From positions 186,001-250,000 of the forward strand of contig JAZKJF010000005.1 of the NCBI GenBank assembly GCA_040384465.1: 64,000 bases of DNA, written 5' to 3'. The first letter of the stretch is position 1. Every line of letters begins with the position of its first letter. Source of the DNA: UBA5078 sp040384465 (GTDB lineage: Bacteria; Pseudomonadota; Gammaproteobacteria; Pseudomonadales; Pseudohongiellaceae). Of the stretch, positions 36,651-44,861 are shown in pieces. Made by a program: the position numbers and the translations under genes. Under the pieces are notes generated by a model. It was not told the origin of the DNA. It worked only from the letters and a program-made list of their open reading frames with translations, and made no database searches.

Positions 36651-36837
36651 GGGGCCTGTGTTTGGCTGTGCTGCTTGGCACTACGCCGTGCTGGAATGCA
36701 CTGTCGCTGCCGGAAATTATGGCTCATTGCCCGGGTGATTGGTAGTTGAGCTCCAACCCATTGTCACATCGCCATGGATTGCGACGCAGTGCCCGGATAG
36801 AATCAGCCCGCACTCGTCTGGTTATCGGAGACCTCTT

Positions 36838-37377
36838 TTGATCGTTGACCATCACCTTAGCTTCGCCCGTCTGATCGCCTCGCCCAATTGCAGCGAGCGG
36901 CCTGAGGGCGTGCCGATTGACCTGCTGGTGATTCATAACATCAGCCTGCCACCGGGCGAGTACGGCGGTGCGCATATCGATGAGCTGTTCTGTAATCGGC
37001 TGGATCCACTGGCGCACAGCTATTTCGCGGAGATCGCCCATCTGCGTGTGTCGGCGCATTTGCTGATCGATCGCCATGGCGCCGTCACCCAGTACGTGCC
37101 TTTCAACATGAAGGCGTGGCACGCGGGCGCCTCCTGTTTTTGTGGGCGCGACAATTGTAATGAGTACTCAATAGGTATTGAATTGGAGGGCACTGACTTC
37201 GAGCCCTTCACCGCTGCCCAGTACGATCAGCTGGTGCGGGTGACGGATTTGCTGCGGGGTGAATACCCGCAGATCACGCCCGCGCGTATCGTCGGTCACA
37301 GTGACATCGCACCGGATCGCAAGACCGATCCCGGCCCCTGTTTCGATTGGCAGCACTACCGCTCCCGGTGTGCCTGA
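36838..37377 (+). CDS. ampD: 1,6-anhydro-N-acetylmuramyl-L-alanine amidase AmpD
   Basis: Cytoplasmic Zn amidase that removes stem peptides from anhydro-muropeptides in peptidoglycan recycling and so controls AmpR signalling. With the TTG start at 36838, placed 7 nt after GGAG (36827-36830), the product has 179 residues and the zinc ligands fall at H33, H154 and D164, essentially the positions known for Citrobacter AmpD. NISLPPGEYGG and APDRKTDPGP are conserved. The frame is open 99 nt upstream but that part is unlike AmpD. Confidence 0.96.
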   Translation: MIVDHHLSFARLIASPNCSERPEGVPIDLLVIHNISLPPGEYGGAHIDELFCNRLDPLAHSYFAEIAHLRVSAHLLIDRHGAVTQYVPFNMKAWHAGASCFCGRDNCNEYSIGIELEGTDFEPFTAAQYDQLVRVTDLLRGEYPQITPARIVGHSDIAPDRKTDPGPCFDWQHYRSRCA

Positions 37378-37392
37378 GGGAGGACAAACTGC

Positions 37393-38358
37393 ATGAAATT
37401 TCTGGTCATATTGCTGGCCCTGATCATCAACCACTACTGGACCCGCGACCGTGACGTTCTGAATGATCAATGGTTCGTCAGGTTTCAGAGCTGGCTGGCG
37501 CAGCGTATCAGTGGATTGCCCGAGCATCTCGCGCAGAGTCCATGGCTTTACCCCTTGCTGGTGCTCGCCTTGCCCTCGTTGTCTCTCGGATTGCTGCTGT
37601 TGCTCATTGATGGCGTCGCACTGGGTCTGGTGACGCTGTTGGTGCATGTGGCAGTGCTGCTCGCCTTGTTTGACCACGTCAATGTCAACGGTCTGACGGC
37701 CCGTTATCTGGAGAGCTGGCGCAGAGGCGACTACGAGTCTGCTTTTCTGCTCTTGCAGGAGCGCTGGCATCAGGTGTCGCTGGATAACTGTGACGACCGC
37801 AGCAAGCTACACGAGGAATTCTGCCGCTTCCTGCTCTCCAGCTTCTTCGAGCGGCTCTTTGCTGTCCTGTTCTGGTATCTGCTGCTCGGGCCTGTCGGCG
37901 CTTTGTTTTACCATCTCGGGTTTCTTTACCGTAACCGGGTATCCGGACATTCGAGCGTTGAGGTGAGCGAACTGGTGCTGCGCCTTGTCTATCTGCTGGA
38001 GTGGGTGCCAGCGCGTCTGCTGGGATTAACCTTCTCTCTGGCCGGTGATTTTGTCGCCGCGTTTGCCCGCTTGCGAGTTGTGGTGCTCGATCTTGATCGC
38101 AGTGCGGTCAGCGTCGTCTATGCTTGTGCGTTGGCGGCCTTGGGCGCTCCCCAGCGCACGCTGTTGGTTCGCGAAGAAACAAGTGACAGGGGAGAGGCAA
38201 CCACAGTCCTGATTGACGCGGAAAATACGCTGGATGAGGCGGCTTTCGGGCCTTATGCCGGGCAACAGGTCGAGGCCCTGCTGGCACTGCTCAATCGCAG
38301 TCAAGTCATCTGGGTGAGTGCACTGGCGTTGCTCGCGCTGTATGGAATCGATAGCTGA
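37393..38358 (+). CDS. ampE: Membrane protein AmpE
   Basis: Inner-membrane protein next to ampD, proposed to be a sensory or signalling modulator of beta-lactamase induction; its biochemistry is unsettled. The 321 residues have TM segments near 55-95, 150-185 and the C-terminus, and the family-typical NHYWTRDRD near the start and LFWYLLLGPVGALFYHL in the middle. GGAGG just upstream sets the start. It forms an operon with ampD. Confidence 0.93.
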   Translation: MKFLVILLALIINHYWTRDRDVLNDQWFVRFQSWLAQRISGLPEHLAQSPWLYPLLVLALPSLSLGLLLLLIDGVALGLVTLLVHVAVLLALFDHVNVNGLTARYLESWRRGDYESAFLLLQERWHQVSLDNCDDRSKLHEEFCRFLLSSFFERLFAVLFWYLLLGPVGALFYHLGFLYRNRVSGHSSVEVSELVLRLVYLLEWVPARLLGLTFSLAGDFVAAFARLRVVVLDLDRSAVSVVYACALAALGAPQRTLLVREETSDRGEATTVLIDAENTLDEAAFGPYAGQQVEALLALLNRSQVIWVSALALLALYGIDS

Positions 38359-38365
38359 AGCGTTT

Positions 38366-38380
38366 TGTAGTTTAACTACA
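38366..38380. promoter_or_regulatory. HexR-like palindrome 1 upstream of aceE
   Basis: TGTAGTTTAACTACA is a perfect 7+1+7 palindrome and matches the HexR consensus as I recall it (TGTARTNNNNYTACA). It sits about 20 bp upstream of the aceE -35. HexR senses KDPG and controls central carbon genes in many gammaproteobacteria. Confidence 0.55.
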
Positions 38381-38398
38381 TAACGCCAATTTTCGACA

Positions 38399-38428
38399 TT
38401 GAAAACCGGCTTGGAAGTCGGGTAAAAT
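38399..38428 (+). promoter_or_regulatory. Candidate sigma-70 promoter of aceEF
   Basis: TTGAAA (38399-38404) and TAAAAT (38423-38428) are 18 bp apart, with transcription expected to start near 38435. It is bracketed by the two palindromes. Confidence 0.6.
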
Positions 38429-38438
38429 CCGGCCACAA

Positions 38439-38453
38439 TGTAAATTATTTACA
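38439..38453. promoter_or_regulatory. HexR-like palindrome 2 at the aceEF transcription start
   Basis: TGTAAATTATTTACA is a second perfect 7+1+7 palindrome sharing TGTA...TACA with the first; it differs from the recalled HexR consensus at one base. Its centre is 73 bp from the first, about seven helical turns, and it lies just downstream of the predicted start, a repressing position. Confidence 0.55.
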
Positions 38454-38482
38454 AAACGGTATGGCCCTTAGCGGCCGTTTTG
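38452..38482 (+). other. Hairpin in the aceE leader
   Basis: CAAAACGG (38452-38459) pairs perfectly with CCGTTTTG (38475-38482). It overlaps the end of the second palindrome and could stop read-through from ampE or act as an attenuator; four T lie inside the stem rather than after it, so the terminator reading is weak. Confidence 0.35.
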
Positions 38483-38529
38483 AGTACCCAAAGCCCAGTC
38501 GGGCAAGAATAAAACGAGAGTCTTAGTCT

Positions 38530-41220
38530 ATGAGCCACCACAAAGAAGATACCAATCCCGCCGAAACCAAAGAATGGCTTGATGCCCTGGGCTCAGTCAT
38601 CGACGAGGAAGGCGCGGAGCGCGCCCATTTCCTGCTGGGTCGGTTATCCGAAGAAGCCACACGCACACAGTCGCTGCCGTATTCAACTGTTACGACTCCC
38701 TACCGCAACACCATTCCTACCCGTGAAGAAGAGAAGATGCCTGGCGACATGTTCATGGAACGCCAGATTCGCGGCATCATCCGCTGGAACGCGCTGGCCA
38801 TGGTGATGCGTGCTGGCAAGAAGCCTGGCGCCGATCTGGGCGGCCATATTTCCACTTTCTCTTCCGCCGCGACGCTGTATGACGTCGGTTTCAACTATTT
38901 CTTCCGTGGCGCCAGCGAAGGCCATGGCGGCGATCTGATTTACTTCCAGGGCCACTCGTCTCCCGGCATCTACTCACGCTCTTTCGTGGAAGGGCGCCTG
39001 AGTGCCGAGCAGCTCGACAATTTCCGTCAGGAGGTCAATGGCAATGGCCTGTCCTCCTACCCGCATCCCTGGCTGATGCCGGATTACTGGCAGTTCCCCA
39101 CCGTGTCCATGGGCCTTGGCCCGATTGCCGCGATCTATCAGGCGCACGTCATGAAGTATCTGACCAGCCGTGGCCTGATGGACAACAGCGACCGCAAGGT
39201 GTGGGCTTTCCTGGGTGACGGCGAGACTGACGAGCCGGAATCACTGGGTGCTATCGGCAAGGCCGGGCGTGAGAAGCTCGACAACCTGATCTTCGTGATC
39301 AACTGTAACCTGCAGCGTCTGGACGGTCCGGTGCGCGGCAATGGCAAGATCATCAATGAGCTGGAAGGCATCTTCCGTGGTGCCGGCTGGAATGTCATCA
39401 AAGTCGTCTGGGGTCGTCACTGGGACGCTCTGCTGGCTGCCGACAAAGACGGCTTGTTGCAACAGCGTATGGACGAAGTGGTGGATGGCGAATACATCAA
39501 CTACTGGGGCCGTGGCGGCGCCTACACCCGTGAGCATTTCTTCGGCAAGAGTCCAGAACTGCTGAAGATGGTCGAGCATCTGACCGATGACGACATCATG
39601 AACCTCAATCGTGGCGGACATGACCCGTTCAAGGTCTACGCGGCCTATGCTCAGGCAGCAAAATCCAACGGCAAACCTACCGTGATTCTGGCGAAGACAG
39701 TGAAGGGCTATGCCTTCGGTGCCTCGGCAGAAGCTCAGAATGTGACCCACTCGGTCAAAAAACTCGATATCGAAGGGCTCAAGAGTTTCCGTGATCGCTT
39801 CAATATTCCAATTCCGGATGATCAGATTGAATCGGTGCCTTACTACCGTCCGGCCGAAGACAGTCTGGAAATGCGCTACATGCGCAAGCGTCGCGATGCG
39901 CTCGGTGGTCCCGTGCCCAAGCGCCGTGTTGAAGCGCAGACGCTGCAGATTCCGGATCTGAGTACATTCGCCGCGCAGATGCAGGGCACCAAGGATCGTG
40001 AAATCTCCACGACCATGGCGTTCGTGCGCATCATTTCGTCGCTGTGCAAAGACAAGGAAATTGGTCAGCGTATTGTGCCGATCGTTCCCGATGAGGCGCG
40101 TACCTTTGGAATGGAAGGCATGTTCCGTCAGGTCGGTATTTACTCCTCCATGGGCCAGCTCTATGAGCCGATGGACTCGAATCAGGTGATGTACTACCGC
40201 GAAGACACCAAGGGACAAATGTTGGAAGAGGGGATCAGTGAGGCGGGTGCGTTCTCAGCCTGGCTGGCCGCTGCAACTTCTTACAGCGTCAATGATTATC
40301 CGTTGATCCCTTTCTATATTTACTACTCCATGTTCGGTTTCCAGCGCATCGGCGATCTGGCCTGGATGGCTGGCGACTCGCAAGCGCGTGGCTTCCTCAT
40401 CGGCGCTACCGCTGGCAGGACCACGTTGAATGGCGAAGGTCTGCAGCACCAGGATGGTCACAGCCATCTGCTGGCTTCCACCATTCCCAATTGTGTGACC
40501 TATGACCCGACTTACTCTTACGAGCTGGCCGTGATCATTCAGGATGGTCTGCGCAGGATGTATCACGAAAAGGAATCCGTTTACTACTACATCACCACGA
40601 TGAACGAGAACTACACCCATCCGGATATGCCGGCAGGGGTGGAAGCGGGCATCATCAAAGGCATGTATCTGCTGGAAGATGGTGGCGCCAAAGAGTATAA
40701 AGTGCAGGGTAAAGCGATGACCGACCAGCGTATCCGGTTGCTCGGAAGCGGTACCATTTTGCGCGAAGTCAGAGCAGCAGCTCAGATTTTGCGTGACGAG
40801 TACAAGGTGGCGGTGGACGTCTGGAGCGTGACCAGCTTCAACGAATTGCGCAGGGATGGCCTGGCCACTTCGCGCTGGAACATGATGCATCCCACCAAGA
40901 AAGAGAAAGTGAGCTATGTCACCAAGAGTCTGTCCGGTGTGGCCGGACCGGTGATCGCATCCACGGACTACATGAAGGTGCATGCCGACCAGATTCGCGA
41001 GTTTGTGCCGGACACTTATCGTGTGCTCGGTACTGATGGTTTCGGCCGCAGCGATACACGCGAGAATCTGCGCCACTTCTTTGAAGTGAATCGCCATTTC
41101 GTGGTGCTCGCAGCGCTGACAGAACTGAAGACACGCGGAATCGTGACTGCCGAAACGATCGCCAAAGCCATGAAGGCGATGGGCATCAATCAGGACAAAG
41201 TGGATCCGTTGACCGTATAA
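38530..41220 (+). CDS. aceE: Pyruvate dehydrogenase E1 component (homodimeric type) AceE
   Basis: Thiamine-diphosphate enzyme that decarboxylates pyruvate and acetylates the E2 lipoyl groups. The 896 residues are of the fused alpha-beta type of E. coli (about 887). The ThDP-binding motif runs from GDGETDEP to NCNLQRLDGPV, and GGHISTFSSAATLYDVGFN and EGLQHQDGHSHLL are conserved. ATG 38530 is preceded by GAGAG. The operon continues with aceF; no lpd (E3) gene follows. Confidence 0.97.
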   Translation: MSHHKEDTNPAETKEWLDALGSVIDEEGAERAHFLLGRLSEEATRTQSLPYSTVTTPYRNTIPTREEEKMPGDMFMERQIRGIIRWNALAMVMRAGKKPGADLGGHISTFSSAATLYDVGFNYFFRGASEGHGGDLIYFQGHSSPGIYSRSFVEGRLSAEQLDNFRQEVNGNGLSSYPHPWLMPDYWQFPTVSMGLGPIAAIYQAHVMKYLTSRGLMDNSDRKVWAFLGDGETDEPESLGAIGKAGREKLDNLIFVINCNLQRLDGPVRGNGKIINELEGIFRGAGWNVIKVVWGRHWDALLAADKDGLLQQRMDEVVDGEYINYWGRGGAYTREHFFGKSPELLKMVEHLTDDDIMNLNRGGHDPFKVYAAYAQAAKSNGKPTVILAKTVKGYAFGASAEAQNVTHSVKKLDIEGLKSFRDRFNIPIPDDQIESVPYYRPAEDSLEMRYMRKRRDALGGPVPKRRVEAQTLQIPDLSTFAAQMQGTKDREISTTMAFVRIISSLCKDKEIGQRIVPIVPDEARTFGMEGMFRQVGIYSSMGQLYEPMDSNQVMYYREDTKGQMLEEGISEAGAFSAWLAAATSYSVNDYPLIPFYIYYSMFGFQRIGDLAWMAGDSQARGFLIGATAGRTTLNGEGLQHQDGHSHLLASTIPNCVTYDPTYSYELAVIIQDGLRRMYHEKESVYYYITTMNENYTHPDMPAGVEAGIIKGMYLLEDGGAKEYKVQGKAMTDQRIRLLGSGTILREVRAAAQILRDEYKVAVDVWSVTSFNELRRDGLATSRWNMMHPTKKEKVSYVTKSLSGVAGPVIASTDYMKVHADQIREFVPDTYRVLGTDGFGRSDTRENLRHFFEVNRHFVVLAALTELKTRGIVTAETIAKAMKAMGINQDKVDPLTV

Positions 41221-41252
41221 ACGAGACAGAAAAAATTCAGGAGCATTGATCA

Positions 41253-42926
41253 GTGGCAGTTGAAAGCATAAAAGTACCGAATCTCGGTGATTCGAAAGAC
41301 GTCGAGGTCATCGAGCTGCTGGTGAAGCCAGGCCAGACCATCAAGGAAAACGATTCCATCATGGTGCTGGAGAGCGACAAAGCAGCGATGGAGATCCCGT
41401 CACCGAAGAGCGGGGTCGTCAAGAGTGTGAGCATCAAGCTGGGCGACCAGGTCTCTGAAGGTGACGAGATTCTGATGCTGGAAGTGGAGGGGGCAGCGGC
41501 TTCGGCTCCATCCCCCGCTCCGGCGCCAGCAGCAGCTGAGCCTGTTGCAGCACCCAAGGCACAGACACCCGCTCCTGCGCCAGCGGCGGCACCAGCACCC
41601 GTAGCCCCGCAAGCAAGCGCCCCGGTGGCGGGCGGTGTGGAGACAATTTCCGTGCCTGACCTCGGTGGTGACGCTGATGTCGAAGTGATCGAGATTCATG
41701 TCAAGGTGGGTGACACTGTCAAAGCCGAGGACTCTCTCATCACGCTGGAGTCTGACAAAGCCGCGATGGAAATCCCGACTCCGAAAGGAGGCGTGGTCAA
41801 AGCGCTCAAAATCAAAGTAGGTGACAAAGTCTCCAAAGGTTCTGCGATTCTGGAACTGGAAGTTGTCGGCGGTGCGGCACCAGCCGCCGCACCGACTCCA
41901 GCGCCTGCACCTGCGGTCCAAGCCGCTCCAGCTGCAGCGCCTGCCGCACAGAAAGCCGTGGTGCCTCCTGCGCCTGCACCTGCAGCTGCCCCCTCAGCAG
42001 CCCCGGTCGCCGAAGAGAAAGCTGATGTTTACGCAGGTCCCGCCGTGCGCAAGCTGGCGCGTGAGTTGGGTGTCGAATTGGCGTTGGTCACTGGCACCGG
42101 TGCCAAGGGACGTATTCAGAAGGAAGATCTGCACAGCTTCGTGAAGAACCGTCTGCAAGCGCCAGTCGCAGCGGTTGGAGTTGCCGCCGCAGCAGTGTCT
42201 GCCGTACCGGACATCGACTTCAGCCAGTTCGGGCCGATCACACAAGTGCCAATGAGCAAGCTGCACAAGGTGACTGCTGTCAACATGCAGCGCAATTGGT
42301 CCACTGTGCCGCAGGTCGCGCAGTTCAATGAGGCAGACATTACCGAGCTGGAAATTTTCCGGAACGAGTTGAAAGCCGAAGCAGACAAGAAAGGCGTCAA
42401 GCTGACCTTCTTGCCGTTCCTGTTGAAGGCTTGTGCGAAGGCGTTGCAGGAATACAAACAGTTCAACGTTTCTCTGCACTCCTCTGGCGAGTATCTGATT
42501 CAGAAGCAGTACATCAATATCGGCGTCGCGGTCGCGACAGAAGCCGGGCTGGTGGTGCCGGTGATTCGCAATGTCGACAAGAAGTCACTTTGGGAACTGG
42601 CAGCGGAAGTGGCGGCGATGAGCGACAAGGCCAAGCAACGCCGTCTGACCAAGGACGACATGCAGGGTGCCTGTTTCACGATTTCCAGCCTCGGCGCGCT
42701 TGGTGGCACGGGCTTCATTCCTATCGTGAATGCACCGGAAGTCGCGATTTTAGGTGTGGCCAAGACGCAGGTGAAACCTGTGTACATGAATGGACAACTG
42801 GTGCCGAGGCAGATGTTGCCGGTCACCCTGTCCTACGATCACCGTGCCGTAAACGGAGTGGATGGCGGTTTGTTTGCTACCTACCTCGCGAAGGTGCTGG
42901 GGGATATCAGGCTGTTGCTGTTGTAA
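41253..42926 (+). CDS. aceF: Dihydrolipoyl acetyltransferase (PDH E2) AceF
   Basis: Core of the pyruvate dehydrogenase complex. The 557 residues have two lipoyl domains, each with the lipoylated Lys in ESDKAAMEIP (about 43 and 167), Ala/Pro-rich flexible linkers, a peripheral-subunit-binding domain (VRKLARELGVELALVTGTG) and a catalytic domain ending in DHRAVNGVDGG with the active-site His and Asp. E. coli has three lipoyl domains; two, as in Pseudomonas, are seen here. The start is GTG 41253 after AGGAG. Confidence 0.97.
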   Translation: MAVESIKVPNLGDSKDVEVIELLVKPGQTIKENDSIMVLESDKAAMEIPSPKSGVVKSVSIKLGDQVSEGDEILMLEVEGAAASAPSPAPAPAAAEPVAAPKAQTPAPAPAAAPAPVAPQASAPVAGGVETISVPDLGGDADVEVIEIHVKVGDTVKAEDSLITLESDKAAMEIPTPKGGVVKALKIKVGDKVSKGSAILELEVVGGAAPAAAPTPAPAPAVQAAPAAAPAAQKAVVPPAPAPAAAPSAAPVAEEKADVYAGPAVRKLARELGVELALVTGTGAKGRIQKEDLHSFVKNRLQAPVAAVGVAAAAVSAVPDIDFSQFGPITQVPMSKLHKVTAVNMQRNWSTVPQVAQFNEADITELEIFRNELKAEADKKGVKLTFLPFLLKACAKALQEYKQFNVSLHSSGEYLIQKQYINIGVAVATEAGLVVPVIRNVDKKSLWELAAEVAAMSDKAKQRRLTKDDMQGACFTISSLGALGGTGFIPIVNAPEVAILGVAKTQVKPVYMNGQLVPRQMLPVTLSYDHRAVNGVDGGLFATYLAKVLGDIRLLLL

Positions 42927-42949
42927 AACAGTTGTGATCAGGATTGTTG

Positions 42950-43008
42950 TCGCGGGCGAGGCCCGCTCCCACATGCACGGTCCCTGTGGGAGCGGGCCCC
43001 GCCCGCGA
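42950..43008. repeat. REP-like inverted pair, also a likely bidirectional terminator
   Basis: A 24-nt unit at 42950-42973 (TCGCGGGCGAGGCCCGCTCC + CACA) is repeated in inverse at 42985-43008 with one mismatch, around an 11-nt loop. It lies between convergent aceF and the ABC ATPase gene. The same 24-mer recurs exactly at 60734-60757. Confidence 0.85.
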
Positions 43009-43036
43009 TGCTTTTTAATCACCAGTCTCGCCAATC

Positions 43037-43861
43037 TCACCCCGGAAAGAACACACTCCCCCCCTCATAAGCCACCTGCCTGATCGCACAGCCATAGGCG
43101 CGTGACAGATTTTCCGGCGTCAGGATGTCCTGAGTGGCTCCCAACAAGAATTCACCATCCCCGCTCAGCAACAGAATCTGGTCACAGAAGCGTGCCGCCA
43201 GATTGATGTCGTGGGTCGCCATGCACAGGCCGAGACCCTCCGTGACTACGCGCTGGCGGATGACTTCCAGCGATCTGATCTGGAAAGCGATGTCCAGATG
43301 GTTGCCAGGTTCGTCGAGCAGGTAGAGTTGTGGTCGTTGCGCCAGCAGAGTCGCGATGGCCACGCGTTGACGTTCTCCGCCGGACAGCGTTGTGATGTCG
43401 CGCTCCACCAAGGCGTCGAGATTCATCGCAGTGAGCGCAGCACGAGCCTCGGCGATATCGTCGGCGTCCTCCCAGCGCCAGCGTGCCAGATGGGGGTGAC
43501 GGCCGAGCAGGGCAGTCTCCATGACTGTCGCGGGCATATCGTCGTTGCCGCTCTGGAACAGAATGCCAAGGCGAGTGGCCAGTTCTCTTCTGGACCACGC
43601 GTTCAGTTCTCGGCCGAGGATGATGACTTCGCCGCTGTCGGTCGGTCGCAAATTGATGAGCGTGTGCAGCAGCGTCGTCTTGCCGGTACCGTTCTGGCCG
43701 AGCACCCCGAGGCACTGTCCGGCATTGATCGTCAAATTGAGATCACGAAAAAGCTCACGGGCACCCATGGCGAGGCTCAAAGAGCGCGTCTGCAGGACCG
43801 GCGTGTTCTGGGTGTCGATCATTGGGTTGTTCATTGAAGTGTTCATCGAGTTGCCCGCCAT
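43037..43861 (-). CDS. ABC transporter ATPase, FepC/BtuD-like
   Basis: Cytoplasmic ATPase of an importer for siderophore, haem or cobalamin. With ATG 43861 the product has 274 residues: Walker A GQNGTGKTT at about 55-63, signature LSGGERQRVAI, Walker B YLLDEPGNHLD and the H-loop MATHDI. The frame runs open into the permease gene; ATG 43861 is 4 nt after that stop, and ATG 43846 is an alternative. It is last in an operon with the permease and hydrolase. No periplasmic binding protein gene is present, so the substrate cannot be assigned. Confidence 0.88.
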   Translation of the reverse strand: MAGNSMNTSMNNPMIDTQNTPVLQTRSLSLAMGARELFRDLNLTINAGQCLGVLGQNGTGKTTLLHTLINLRPTDSGEVIILGRELNAWSRRELATRLGILFQSGNDDMPATVMETALLGRHPHLARWRWEDADDIAEARAALTAMNLDALVERDITTLSGGERQRVAIATLLAQRPQLYLLDEPGNHLDIAFQIRSLEVIRQRVVTEGLGLCMATHDINLAARFCDQILLLSGDGEFLLGATQDILTPENLSRAYGCAIRQVAYEGGSVFFPG

Positions 43862-43865
43862 ATCG

Positions 43866-44855
43866 TCACTCGGCACTGCGCTGCTGACTGCGCCGCAAAA
43901 TGAGCAGGAAGGTTGGCACGCCGATGATGGCGGTGACCACACCCACCGGGAGTTGCAGCGGTGCAACTATCGAGCGAGCGAAGCTGTCGGCGATCATCAG
44001 AAAGCTGCCGCCCAGCAAGACCGAGGCGGGAATCAGCACGCGGTGATCGCGGGCGCCGAGCAGGCGCAGCATGTGTGGGATCACGAGTCCCACAAAGCCG
44101 ATGGAACCGGCGATGGTCACTGCACAGGCCGTCAGCACCGAGGCAGTGAAATACAGAATCAATTTGAGACGGGCGACATCCACACCCAGTGCCGCCGCTT
44201 GCAAATCGCCCCTGGCCAGCACGTTCAGTGATCTTGCCTGCAGCATCATCAACACGAATCCGGCCAGCAGAATGAACCCACTGAATGGCCCCGCCCGGCT
44301 CTGACTCAGGTCCCCCATCAACCAGAACAGCATGCTGTACACGCTGTTGTTCGAACTCGTGGTGAGGAGGATATTGATCATCGCCCCCCAGCCAGCAGAG
44401 ACCACCACACCGGTCAGCAGCAGCCGCGTTGCCGACCACTGATAACGCGAACGTGCCAGACCAAACACGATGAGGATGGACAGCATCGCGCCACCAAATG
44501 CCGCGTTGGACACCCAGGCGCCACTCAAGCCGAGCAATATGGCGCCCAGTGCGGCGACGGCCGCGCCACCGGAAATGCCGAGAATATAAGGGTCGGCAAG
44601 CGGATTGCGCAGCAGCACCTGCATGATCACGCCAGAGAGTGCCAACAGGCCCCCGGTGATGAAGGCTGCCACACTACGCGGAATGCGCAGCTCAAACAGC
44701 ACCTGCTGCTGCAACCCGGCCTCGGGACTGAGAAGCTGTTGAAGCACAGCTCCCAAGCCCAGATCGATGCTGCCGCTGCTGAACGAGATGAGAAAGCTGA
44801 ACGCTGTCAGCACCAGCAGCAGTGCCAGCAGTATGTAATGGTGACGCGTTATCAA
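43866..44855 (-). CDS. FecCD/BtuC-family ABC permease
   Basis: Inner-membrane permease of an iron-chelate or cobalamin importer. The 329 residues form about nine to ten TM helices. Family signatures include LRIPRSVAAFITGGLLALSG, NPLADPYILGISGGAA and GFVGLVIPHMLRLLGARDHR. It starts 6 nt after the stop of the membrane hydrolase gene and stops 4 nt before the ATPase start, so the three are one transcription unit. Substrate is unknown. Confidence 0.9.
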   Translation of the reverse strand: MITRHHYILLALLLVLTAFSFLISFSSGSIDLGLGAVLQQLLSPEAGLQQQVLFELRIPRSVAAFITGGLLALSGVIMQVLLRNPLADPYILGISGGAAVAALGAILLGLSGAWVSNAAFGGAMLSILIVFGLARSRYQWSATRLLLTGVVVSAGWGAMINILLTTSSNNSVYSMLFWLMGDLSQSRAGPFSGFILLAGFVLMMLQARSLNVLARGDLQAAALGVDVARLKLILYFTASVLTACAVTIAGSIGFVGLVIPHMLRLLGARDHRVLIPASVLLGGSFLMIADSFARSIVAPLQLPVGVVTAIIGVPTFLLILRRSQQRSAE

Positions 44856-44861
44856 TGATTG

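Noticed and set aside
41500..42010. Repetitive GC-rich tracts in aceF
   Set aside because: They code for the Ala/Pro linkers between lipoyl and binding domains, as expected for E2 proteins.
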